DNA of 64,000 bases, taken from Kordiimonas sp. SCSIO 12610. Lineage in GTDB: Bacteria > Pseudomonadota > Alphaproteobacteria > Sphingomonadales > Kordiimonadaceae. The DNA lies in contig NZ_CP073747.1 of assembly GCF_024398015.1 (NCBI RefSeq), forward strand, positions 186,001-250,000. The letters are read 5' to 3'. The notes under the pieces are model-generated. The model saw only the letters and a list, made by a program, of their open reading frames with translations. It was not told the DNA's origin and did no database searches. Shown piece after piece: positions 1 to 7,027 of this stretch (position 1 is the stretch's first letter; the number at the start of each line of letters is the position of its first letter). The position numbers and the translations under genes are program-made.

Positions 1-469
1 CTTTATTACCGCGCATTGGCCATGTGATTGAGCCAAAAACTTTGCCTTCAAAACTTTCCATATGCCCATCAGGCCATGCAAGTGTGAGGGCACAGGTAAA
101 GTTTGCAGTACGGTTTTCATTGTTACCCATTGCTTCATTCACTTTGTGCATTGCAAGGGTGAAATCCTTCTCTGGCCCACCCCAGCGCGCGCTAAAAATT
201 CCAGGTTCTCCGTTTAGGGCAACTACCTCAAGGCCGCTATCATCTGATAGTGCGGGCAGGTTAGCGGCTTTTGCTGCCGCAATCGCTTTGATCTCAGCGT
301 TAGCAATAAAGCTATCACCGTCTTCAACAGGTTCTGGTAAATCAAGATCACCGGCAGAAATTGTTTTAACGCCAAAAGGCTCTAAAAGTTCACCAATTTC
401 GCGGACTTTACCTTTGTTGTGGCTTGCAATAACAAGTGTATTTCCATCAAAATGCCGATGATCTATCAT
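1..469 (-). CDS. rdgB: RdgB/HAM1 family non-canonical purine NTP pyrophosphatase (partial, 3' end beyond window)
   Basis: Hydrolyses dITP, XTP and similar damaged purine nucleotides to monophosphates in the cytosol, keeping them out of DNA and RNA. Reading leftwards from ATG at 469, the protein opens [20 protein letters not shown], and the family nucleotide-binding signature [11 protein letters not shown] follows at about residues 15-25. The second signature, SDDSGLEV, is at about residues 72-79. The first 156 codons are present and the C-terminal fifth or so is lost at the window edge. The start lies 10 bases after the rph stop, with an AAAGG ribosome-binding site overlapping that stop, so rph and rdgB form one operon, as is usual in Alphaproteobacteria. 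An open frame of 145 codons on the opposite strand is only its shadow. Confidence 0.95.
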   Translation of the reverse strand, partial: MIDHRHFDGNTLVIASHNKGKVREIGELLEPFGVKTISAGDLDLPEPVEDGDSFIANAEIKAIAAAKAANLPALSDDSGLEVVALNGEPGIFSARWGGPEKDFTLAMHKVNEAMGNNENRTANFTCALTLAWPDGHMESFEGKVFGSITWPMRGNK

Positions 470-479
470 AATGAAACCT

Positions 480-1196
480 TTAAATGTTAAGTGCAGACGC
501 TTGTGCAGATTTGATTTGATCGCATCCAATACGGGCGAGCCTTAGAAGGCGAAGAAACTCTTCTTCTGAAAACGGCTCTTCTTCTGCTGTTGATTGAATT
601 TCAACAATGCCGCCTTTGCCGGTTAGCACAAAATTGGCATCGGTTTCGGCGGCGCTATCTTCATCATAATCAAGATCAAGAACCGGAGTGCCCTCATAAA
701 TACCACAGGAAATGGCGGCGATGCTGTCTGTAAACGGCATTTCCTTGATATGGCCATTTTCAAGCATCCAGCTAAAACATTGATGCAGGGCAACATATGC
801 CCCTGAAATTGACGCTGTACGTGTACCACCGTCGGCCTGAATTACATCACAGTCGAGGCGAACCTGACGTTCACCCAAAAGTTCAAGATCAACAACAGCA
901 CGCATTGCGCGGCCAATTAGGCGCTGGATTTCCTGTGTACGCCCAGACTGCTTACCTTTTGCAGCCTCACGCGGCATACGGCCATGTGTTGAGCGCGGTA
1001 ACATGCCGTATTCTGCTGTAATCCAACCCTTTCCTGTGTCGCGAAGCCAGCTAGGGGCCCGTTCTTCGAAGGTTGCAGTAATCAGCACATGCGTATGCCC
1101 AAACTTTACCATACAGCTGCCCTCTGCATGCTTGGCAAACCCCGGGGTCATTTCAATTGCACGCATTTCATCATTAGCGCGTCCACTTGGTCGCAT
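480..1196 (-). CDS. rph: Ribonuclease PH
   Basis: Phosphorolytic 3'-5' exoribonuclease that trims tRNA 3' ends using inorganic phosphate; it works as a hexamer of the RNase PH fold. The protein begins [12 protein letters not shown], the classic family start, and continues with [28 protein letters not shown] and [20 protein letters not shown], all diagnostic. The ATG at 1196 gives 238 residues, equal to the usual length, and has an AAAGGG site about 7 bases upstream. An in-frame start nine codons earlier (1223) has no such site and adds a non-conserved extension. It is the first gene of the rph-rdgB operon and is divergent from hrcA. Confidence 0.96.
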   Translation of the reverse strand: MRPSGRANDEMRAIEMTPGFAKHAEGSCMVKFGHTHVLITATFEERAPSWLRDTGKGWITAEYGMLPRSTHGRMPREAAKGKQSGRTQEIQRLIGRAMRAVVDLELLGERQVRLDCDVIQADGGTRTASISGAYVALHQCFSWMLENGHIKEMPFTDSIAAISCGIYEGTPVLDLDYDEDSAAETDANFVLTGKGGIVEIQSTAEEEPFSEEEFLRLLRLARIGCDQIKSAQASALNI

Positions 1197-1343
1197 AATC
1201 TTGCCCTTTTTGTTTTTTATCAAATTTGTGGCTTCTTTTTACTCGGGCTTAAGGATGCAGTCAAAGAAGAAAGCACAAGATTTTAAAGCCTGATTGACGA
1301 TATGAATGGACCACAATAAAGTCAGCTTCTAAAGGAAGTAGTG

Positions 1344-2384
1344 ATGGATATTGCGCAGCTTAACGAGCGATCAAAAGAGATTTTTAAGCATATCGTTGAA
1401 ACCTATCTTGAGACGGGTGATCCTGTTGGTTCCCGGACCATCAGTAAGGTTGGCGGTATTGACCTTTCTGCGGCGACAATTCGTAATGTCATGGCTGACC
1501 TTGAGCAATCTGGTCTTTTGATATCACCGCATACTTCAGCAGGGCGAATACCAACGGATACTGGCCTTCGTCTATTTGTAGACGGGATGATGGAAGTTGG
1601 GAATTTAACCCATTCCGAACGAGAGAGTATCCAAGGTACCTGTGCAGCAACTGGCCGGGTTTTTGAAGACATATTAAGCGATGCAACAAAGGCACTTTCA
1701 GGCCTTTCTAAATGCACATCGCTTGTGATGGTGCCAAAACATGATCAGACCATTCAACATATCGAGTTTGTATCTATCGCCCCCGATAAGGCGCTGGTAA
1801 TTCTGGTGGGGCAAAATGGAACTGTTGAAAACAGAGTTATTAATTTACCCGCTGGATTGCCGCCAAGCACTCTTGTGCAGGCGAGTAATTATTTAAATGC
1901 GCGCCTGGCAGGTAAAAATATAGACGATGTTAAAAATCAGATTGCTTATGAGCTAAGTGCAAGACAGGCAGAGCTTGATGGCTTGACGAGCAAGGTTGTT
2001 GAAGAAGGGCTTGCAGTTTGGGCGGGAAATGACGTAGGCAGTCCGGCATCGCTTATTGTATCTGGTCAGGCAAATCTGCTCGAAAATTTGGAAGCCGCGG
2101 AAGACCTGGACCGTATTCGCGGTCTGTTTGATGAGCTGGAACAAAAAAAAGAGTTGATTCGTTTGCTGGATTTGGCAAAAGACGGGCGCGGTGTACGCAT
2201 GTTTATTGGGGCGGAAAATAATTTATTTTCGCTTTCGGGTTCATCTCTCGTTGTTTCTCCCTATATGAACGGTGCGAACAAAGTTGTAGGAGTGATCGGT
2301 GTGATAGGACCCACGAGGTTAAACTATGCCAGAATTATTCCGATGGTAGATTATACAGCACAGGTCGTCGGTCGTCTTCTATAG
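1344..2384 (+). CDS. hrcA: Heat-inducible transcription repressor HrcA
   Basis: Winged-helix repressor of class I heat-shock genes that binds CIRCE operators and is kept active by GroEL. The N-terminal helix-turn-helix region (about residues 1-75) contains the family signature GSRTISKVGGIDLSAATIRN and MADLEQSGLLISPHTSAGRI. The GAF-like and dimerisation regions follow, and the protein ends ARIIPMVDYTAQVVGRLL. Length is 346 residues. A GGAAG site at 1334-1338 is best spaced for the ATG at 1344; a GTG one codon earlier would sit too close. No CIRCE palindrome is visible in the rph-hrcA gap, so self-repression is not evident here. grpE follows 43 bases downstream on the same strand. Confidence 0.96.
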   Translation: MDIAQLNERSKEIFKHIVETYLETGDPVGSRTISKVGGIDLSAATIRNVMADLEQSGLLISPHTSAGRIPTDTGLRLFVDGMMEVGNLTHSERESIQGTCAATGRVFEDILSDATKALSGLSKCTSLVMVPKHDQTIQHIEFVSIAPDKALVILVGQNGTVENRVINLPAGLPPSTLVQASNYLNARLAGKNIDDVKNQIAYELSARQAELDGLTSKVVEEGLAVWAGNDVGSPASLIVSGQANLLENLEAAEDLDRIRGLFDELEQKKELIRLLDLAKDGRGVRMFIGAENNLFSLSGSSLVVSPYMNGANKVVGVIGVIGPTRLNYARIIPMVDYTAQVVGRLL

Positions 2385-2427
2385 ATGTATGACTGTGAAA
2401 CTGTGACTATAGAAATTAGAGGCTGTA

Positions 2428-3018
2428 ATGAGCGAGCAGGAAAAATTTGAAGAAGAACAAGCGCCGGAACTTGATGCTGCGAATGATGAAGTAGAGCAGC
2501 AGGAAACAGAAGCCGCTGAAGAGAGTGAAGATACGCTCATAGAGAAACTTCAAAGTGAGGTTGGTGAACTAAAGGACCGTTTGCTGCGCACAATGGCAGA
2601 AATGGAAAATGTCCGGCGGCGTGCTGAAAAAGATAAAGCGGACGCTAACGCGTATGCAGTCACTGGGTTTGCTCGTGATATGTTAAATGTATCAGATAAC
2701 TTACGCCGTGCTTTGGATAGTATGCCTGAAGAAGTTGCTGATGACATGAAAGCTTTCAGTGAGGGTGTTGAAATGACCGAGCGCGAGCTTTTGAACACGT
2801 TGGAGCGACATGGTATTACCAAAGTATCGCCAGAGGTTGGGGAAAAGTTTGACCATAAACTTCATCAAGCTATGTTTGAAGTTCCAACCGATGAACACCC
2901 CACAGGTACTGTGATGCAGGTTGTGGCGCCTGGATATATTATTAAAGACCGTTTGCTTCGCCCAGCAATGGTTGGTGTCGCAAAAGGTGGCGCCCCAAAG
3001 GTCGATACTGAAGCATAG
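2428..3018 (+). CDS. grpE: Nucleotide exchange factor GrpE
   Basis: Exchanges ADP for ATP on DnaK in the DnaK-DnaJ-GrpE chaperone cycle. It is 196 residues with an acidic, Glu-rich N-terminus (about residues 1-35), a long coiled coil containing the signature [19 protein letters not shown] (about residues 52-70), and a C-terminal beta domain with [20 protein letters not shown] and [18 protein letters not shown]. An AGAGG site lies 8 bases before the ATG. It forms a heat-shock operon with hrcA, and a strong intrinsic terminator follows 24 bases after the stop. Confidence 0.97.
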   Translation: MSEQEKFEEEQAPELDAANDEVEQQETEAAEESEDTLIEKLQSEVGELKDRLLRTMAEMENVRRRAEKDKADANAYAVTGFARDMLNVSDNLRRALDSMPEEVADDMKAFSEGVEMTERELLNTLERHGITKVSPEVGEKFDHKLHQAMFEVPTDEHPTGTVMQVVAPGYIIKDRLLRPAMVGVAKGGAPKVDTEA

Positions 3019-3042
3019 TAGCAGATAAAAACGTAACTTTCC

Positions 3043-3072
3043 AAAACCCTGTTTTTACGCAGGGTTTTTTTA
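3043..3072 (+). terminator. Rho-independent terminator after hrcA-grpE
   Basis: AAAACCCTG (3043-3051) pairs with CAGGGTTTT (3060-3068) across an 8-base loop, followed directly by a run of T. It sits 24 bases after the grpE stop and separates the heat-shock operon from the hydrolase operon. Confidence 0.9.
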
Positions 3073-3096
3073 TGTCTATTAAAATGACAAATAAAC

Positions 3097-3141
3097 TTGA
3101 CAAAATATCAAGCAAGCTTATATGTAAAGTGTATTTTACAT
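3097..3141 (+). promoter_or_regulatory. Candidate sigma-70 promoter with overlapping palindromic operator
   Basis: A perfect TTGACA hexamer (3097-3102) is followed after 16 bases by TATATG (3119-3124). Overlapping and just downstream is a perfect inverted repeat, ATGTAAA (3122-3128), spacer GTGTAT, TTTACAT (3135-3141). Covering the -10 and start region is the usual place for a repressor site. The operon ends in a small XRE-type regulator, the obvious candidate binder; that link is inference. The ribosome-binding site AAGGAGGG follows at about 3161-3168. Confidence 0.55.
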
Positions 3142-3172
3142 AATAATAAGTAAACTTGATAAGGAGGGTTTT

Positions 3173-4036
3173 GTGATACGATTTCTAATACAAAAAGCCA
3201 TTCTCATAATGGTGTTGTTTGGTGTGTCCTTAATGTGTCAGGCACTAGACGTTCGAAAATATGGTGATTATTCCAAGCCTGCTCTTGTTTTTCTGCCAGG
3301 ACTGGCCTCGGATGGAGCATTATGGGATCGGTGGGTTGAAAAGTATAAAGACACTCACGCTATTTTTGTTCTACATGCGCCAGGTTTTGCGGGAACAGCT
3401 GCAAAAGAAGAAACCGAGGGTTTCCTGGGTTTACGAGTTGAAGAACTAGCAAACGTATTACGAGAGAGTAATGTTCAGGAGGCTTATGTTGTTGGCCACT
3501 CAATTGGCGGTTTAATGTCTCTGATGTTGGCTGAAAGGTACCCCGATCTGGTTAAAAAGACACTTGTGGTCGATAGTATTCCTTTTTTGGCGGGTTTGTT
3601 TGTGCCGGGAATTTCGCCAGAACAAGCGGGGGGCCAGGCTAAGTTTCTGGGTAAACAAATGCAAGCTTTGCCAAGGGATACCTTTTTAGCACAACAACGA
3701 CAAAGCCTGACAACTTTATTAAAGTCACAAGACTTCCTACCTACGCTTATAAAATGGTCAGAAAAGTCGGATCAGGCAACAGTTGCTAAAGCCTTTATGG
3801 AAACCTTTGGCCTTGATTATCGCCAAAACCTTAAAAATATTCGAAGTGATGTCACTGTTCTTGCCGCTTATGCGCCCGAAATGCCGCTCTCTAAAGTAGA
3901 TTTACAAAATATATACAGGGAACAATATGCCGATCTGGATACTGTTGAGATAAGAATGGTCGATGACAGTTTTCATTTCATTATGATTGATCAAGAGAAC
4001 ATATTTGATCAAATATTGACTGAATTTTTGAAGTAA
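3173..4036 (+). CDS. Secreted alpha/beta-hydrolase fold protein
   Basis: Predicted periplasmic or secreted hydrolase of unknown substrate. A signal peptide occupies about residues 1-24 (hydrophobic AILIMVLFGVSLMCQA). The oxyanion-side motif VFLPGLASDG comes at about residues 39-48, and the nucleophile elbow VGHSIGG places Ser at about residue 110. The likely catalytic His is in DDSFHFIMID near the C-terminus. The usual Asp after strand 7 is not seen (the position reads AAYAPEMPL); an Asp after strand 6 (VVDSIPF, about residue 134) may substitute. The start is GTG with a strong AAGGAGGG site. It is the first gene of a three-gene operon with a membrane protein and an XRE regulator. Homoserine- or lactone-type hydrolases and esterases are all possible. 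Confidence 0.85.
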   Translation: MIRFLIQKAILIMVLFGVSLMCQALDVRKYGDYSKPALVFLPGLASDGALWDRWVEKYKDTHAIFVLHAPGFAGTAAKEETEGFLGLRVEELANVLRESNVQEAYVVGHSIGGLMSLMLAERYPDLVKKTLVVDSIPFLAGLFVPGISPEQAGGQAKFLGKQMQALPRDTFLAQQRQSLTTLLKSQDFLPTLIKWSEKSDQATVAKAFMETFGLDYRQNLKNIRSDVTVLAAYAPEMPLSKVDLQNIYREQYADLDTVEIRMVDDSFHFIMIDQENIFDQILTEFLK

Positions 4037-4047
4037 GGGGCTAAATC

Positions 4048-4431
4048 ATGAAACCAGCAGCAAAACAATATTTCAAAGACCTGCTTATCGGCATCGGGTT
4101 ATACATCGTTATTTTAATTTCTACCAATATTGCCATCAAAGTCTGGGAACTATCCATAGAGGTTAAAACACTAATGGCATTTTCATGTGCTGCGCCCGCA
4201 TTATTGGTTATTCGAGCTGTGCTGAAGTTTTCAACAACATGGGATGAACTACAAAGAAAGAAGGCGCTTGAAGCGACGCTGATTTCGTTTTTGCTTGTTG
4301 GAATGGGAACCTTCACATATGGGTTTATGGAAATGATTGGCTTCCCTCATCTTCCAATGGTTTGGGTTTTCCCAATACTATATATGACACAAAGTTTGGC
4401 CATGATTTACGTGACAAGGAAATATCAATGA
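4048..4431 (+). CDS. Small integral membrane protein paired with an XRE regulator
   Basis: A 127-residue protein with about four transmembrane helices (around residues 12-30, 40-58, 75-92 and 100-120) and a conserved-looking cytosolic stretch TTWDELQRKKALEA between helices 2 and 3. I do not recognise a named domain. Membrane proteins of this size bearing a W-D-E-x-Q-R-(K/R) motif commonly sit immediately before a short XRE-type regulator, as here, suggesting that the pair acts together, for instance by membrane sequestration of the regulator. That function is inference. An AAGGGG site precedes the ATG, 11 bases after the hydrolase stop. The stop overlaps the next start as ATGA. Confidence 0.82.
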   Translation: MKPAAKQYFKDLLIGIGLYIVILISTNIAIKVWELSIEVKTLMAFSCAAPALLVIRAVLKFSTTWDELQRKKALEATLISFLLVGMGTFTYGFMEMIGFPHLPMVWVFPILYMTQSLAMIYVTRKYQ

Positions 4432-4619
4432 AAAACCGTATCAAGGTTTTACGTGCTGAACGGGATTGGAGCCAACAGACATTGGCAGACAGATTGGATG
4501 TTTCAAGGCAGACGATAAATTCAATTGAACGAGGAAAATATGACCCTAGCTTGCCTTTGGCGTTCAGTTTAGCGCGGATTTTTGAGTGCAATATTGAAGA
4601 TATTTTCCAACCGGAATAA
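4428..4619 (+). CDS. Short XRE/Cro-type helix-turn-helix regulator (YozG-like)
   Basis: A 63-residue DNA-binding protein consisting of a single HTH_3 domain. Residues MKNRIKVLRAERDWSQQTLA start the fold, the recognition helix lies in DVSRQTINSIERGKYDP, and it ends LARIFECNIEDIFQPE, typical of this widespread small regulator group. ATG at 4428 overlaps the preceding stop (ATGA), implying translational coupling, with AAGGAA upstream; a longer in-frame reading from 4362 lacks a site and overlaps the membrane protein. It may bind the palindrome at 3122-3141 and autoregulate the operon (inference). Confidence 0.92.
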   Translation: MKNRIKVLRAERDWSQQTLADRLDVSRQTINSIERGKYDPSLPLAFSLARIFECNIEDIFQPE

Positions 4620-4646
4620 TCATATTTTCTTTAAACCTAATAAGAT

Positions 4647-4679
4647 AAGCCTTGGACCGATATCGTTGGGCCAAGGCTT
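4647..4679. terminator. Hairpin between convergent genes, likely bidirectional terminator
   Basis: AAGCCTTGG (4647-4655) and CCAAGGCTT (4671-4679) form a perfect 9-bp stem with a 15-base loop between the XRE gene (+) and the fasciclin gene (-). The T-tract is modest on the minus strand (TTATCTTATT) and poor on the plus strand. Confidence 0.6.
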
Positions 4680-4702
4680 GTCTATGATTGGCGTTTATTT
4701 AC

Positions 4703-5206
4703 CTAGTTAGGCAATATTACGCTGTCGATGACATGGATAACGCCGTTCGATGTTGCAATGTCGGCTGTTACAACATTGGCACCATCAACTTTTACACCGC
4801 CACCTGTTGCGTCGATAGCAACCTTTTGGCCCTGTGCTGTCGCTGCCTCAAGCTTTTTACCAATTAAGTCGCCTGACATAACTTTTCCTGGAACCACATG
4901 GTACGTGAGTACCGCGATAAGCTTATCCTTGTTCTCTGGCTTTAAGAGGCTCTCTACTGTGCCAGCAGGCAGTTTCGCAAAGGCGGCATCTGTTGGTGCG
5001 AACACAGTGAAAGGCCCATCGCTTTTCAATGTATCAACAAGACCTGCAGCCTTCACAGCAGCAACAAGCGTGTTGAAACTACCTGCGCTGACGGCTGTAT
5101 CAACAATATCGGCAGACTTTTTGCCGTGATGGTCGGCGGCTAGTGGTGCCGTAAAAAATGCTGCAATCACAGTTAGGGCTAGTCCAAGTTTTTTGATCGG
5201 TGTCAT
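4703..5206 (-). CDS. Secreted fasciclin (FAS1) domain protein
   Basis: A 167-residue exported protein made of a signal peptide (about residues 1-23, cleavage after APLA) and one FAS1 domain. The H1 motif [15 protein letters not shown] is at about residues 66-80, the YH motif in [10 protein letters not shown] near residue 102, and the H2-type ending [13 protein letters not shown] closes the domain. FAS1 domains are extracellular adhesion or matrix modules; in proteobacteria the exact partner is generally unknown. An ACGAGGATAG site precedes the ATG. It lies 68 bases after lysK on the same strand, but an unusual inverted repeat surrounds its start (see 5191-5254), suggesting separate control. 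Confidence 0.94.
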   Translation of the reverse strand: MTPIKKLGLALTVIAAFFTAPLAADHHGKKSADIVDTAVSAGSFNTLVAAVKAAGLVDTLKSDGPFTVFAPTDAAFAKLPAGTVESLLKPENKDKLIAVLTYHVVPGKVMSGDLIGKKLEAATAQGQKVAIDATGGGVKVDGANVVTADIATSNGVIHVIDSVILPN

Positions 5207-5254
5207 AATTCTATCCTCGTTTGTTATGGATAAAACTACCTACGCCGATCAAAA
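5191..5254. repeat. Perfect 10-bp inverted repeat bracketing the fasciclin start codon
   Basis: TTTTGATCGG (5191-5200, inside codons 2-5 of the fasciclin gene) is exactly complementary to CCGATCAAAA (5245-5254) in the leader. The 44-base loop contains the ribosome-binding site and the start codon, so the transcript could fold with its translation start in a hairpin loop. Confidence 0.6.
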
Positions 5255-5274
5255 CCTACTGGATCAAAATCAAT

Positions 5275-6858
5275 TTACGAGAGTTTTTCACCGGAAAGGA
5301 TTTTATCAATCATTTCAAGTGTTTGCGGAATCCCATAAAGTGCAATAAATCCCCCCATCCGAGGTCCTTGACTTTGGCCAAGAAGAACTTCGTAGCACGC
5401 TTTGAACCATTCACGGAGGTTTTCAAACTCAGCATCTTTGCCGGCAGAATAAACCTCGGTCATGATTGTTTCAGCATCATTTTCAGCGAGGTCAAACGCT
5501 TCAAGTCTGGATTTTAAGCTTTCAAATGCTGTCAGTTCTTGGTCATTTGGCAGACGATAGGATTTTGATGGTTTAACAAAGTCCTCAAAATACTTGAGGG
5601 CATAATCCATCAATCGATCCAGTGCCGGGAATTTTTCTGCGTTTGCGCCGTCAGCATATTTTGCAACGAAGCCCCAAAGGGTTTCTTTATCTTCGGCGTT
5701 GGCAGCTGATACTAGATTCAATAGTAATGCAAAACTAATCGGCAAGGTCTCACCTGGCACCATGCCGCCATGAATGTGCCATGCGGGGTTTTTATACTGA
5801 TCACTCAGTTCCTGACCGTTGTATTTATCTACAAACGTATAATATTCATCAACAGCCTTTGGTATCACATCAAAATACAAACGCTTTGCTTTGCGCGGGT
5901 TTTGATACATGTAAAGCGAGAGGCTTTCGGGGCTTGCATATGCAAGCCACTCTTCTATTGAAATACCATTACCTTTGGATTTCGAAATTTTCTGACCTTT
6001 CTCATCCAAAAATAGCTCGTAACTAAGTGCTTCTGGCGGTTGACCGCCAAGAATACGGCGAATGATTGAAGAAAGTTTCACACTTTCATCCAAATCTTTG
6101 CCGGCCATTTCATAGTCAACATCCAGTGCGTCCCAACGCATTGCCCAATCAACCTTCCATTGGCATTTTACATTGCCGCCGGTAACCAATGTTTCGACCC
6201 GCTCGCCGTCACTGTCGTTAAAGGAAATTGACCCTGTTTCCGCATCTTCGATTGTTACAGGAACTTGTAAAACCACACCTGTTTTCGGGCAAATGGGCAG
6301 GAATGGGCTGTAGGTTTGGCGCCGTTCTTCACCAAGGGTTGGTAAAATAACCTTGATAACCTTATCGTATCGCTGACAGATTTTCAAAAGCGTTTCATCA
6401 AACCGGCCTGATTTGTAGCAGTCAGTTGATGATAAAAACTCGTAATCAAACCCAAACTGGTCAAGAAATGCCTGAAGGCGTGCATTATTATGCTCACCAA
6501 AACTTGGGTGTGTGCCAAACGGGTCTGGCACTTGCGTCAACGGTTTCCCAATGGCTTCCGCCAAAAGGTCTTGGTTGGGGACATTTGTCGGGACCTTGCG
6601 TAGTCCGTCCATGTCGTCTGAAAAACAGATCAGTTTTGTTGGTATGTCAGAAATTTCCTGAAAGGCGCGCATAACCATTGTGGTTCTCGCAACTTCACCA
6701 AAGGTCCCAAGGTGTGGAAGTCCTGATGGGCCATATCCAGTTTCAAAGAGCACAAAACCTTTGTCTGGTGCGCCTGATTTATAACGTTTGACAAGCTTCT
6801 CTGCCTCTTTGAAGGGCCAGGCGTTACTAGCAAGAGCGAGATCAATATCTTTCGTCAT
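5275..6858 (-). CDS. lysK: Lysyl-tRNA synthetase, class I
   Basis: Charges tRNA-Lys with lysine in the cytosol. This is the class I (Rossmann-fold) enzyme, unrelated to the class II LysS of enteric bacteria and typical of archaea and Alphaproteobacteria. The HIGH-type motif is GPSGLPHLG (residues 43-51) and the KMSKS-type motif is KISKSKGNG (about residues 289-297). The 527-residue length matches the family. Start ATG at 6858 has an AAAAGG site. Divergent from the helicase gene across 169 bases; the fasciclin gene follows. Confidence 0.96.
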   Translation of the reverse strand: MTKDIDLALASNAWPFKEAEKLVKRYKSGAPDKGFVLFETGYGPSGLPHLGTFGEVARTTMVMRAFQEISDIPTKLICFSDDMDGLRKVPTNVPNQDLLAEAIGKPLTQVPDPFGTHPSFGEHNNARLQAFLDQFGFDYEFLSSTDCYKSGRFDETLLKICQRYDKVIKVILPTLGEERRQTYSPFLPICPKTGVVLQVPVTIEDAETGSISFNDSDGERVETLVTGGNVKCQWKVDWAMRWDALDVDYEMAGKDLDESVKLSSIIRRILGGQPPEALSYELFLDEKGQKISKSKGNGISIEEWLAYASPESLSLYMYQNPRKAKRLYFDVIPKAVDEYYTFVDKYNGQELSDQYKNPAWHIHGGMVPGETLPISFALLLNLVSAANAEDKETLWGFVAKYADGANAEKFPALDRLMDYALKYFEDFVKPSKSYRLPNDQELTAFESLKSRLEAFDLAENDAETIMTEVYSAGKDAEFENLREWFKACYEVLLGQSQGPRMGGFIALYGIPQTLEMIDKILSGEKLS

Positions 6859-7027
6859 AATCGGTACCTTTTCTGAATTTATGTATCAGTTGGTTTACAG
6901 TAAATTGGCAGCGGACACTAGGGTTTCTGCCCGCTTCCGTCAAGCAATGCCTTTTAGTTAGCATTTATTTTTGACGCAATTGTTATTCGCACTGTTTTTT
7001 AAGCTGTGACCTTACTATGTTCCTGTG

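Noticed and set aside
24-461. 145-codon open frame on the plus strand
   Set aside because: Antisense to rdgB, which has clear family motifs on the minus strand; no ribosome-binding site or recognisable protein features.
1197-1343. CIRCE or RpoH promoter expected before hrcA
   Set aside because: No TTAGCACTC-N9-GAGTGCTAA dyad or convincing heat-shock promoter hexamers could be found in the gap.
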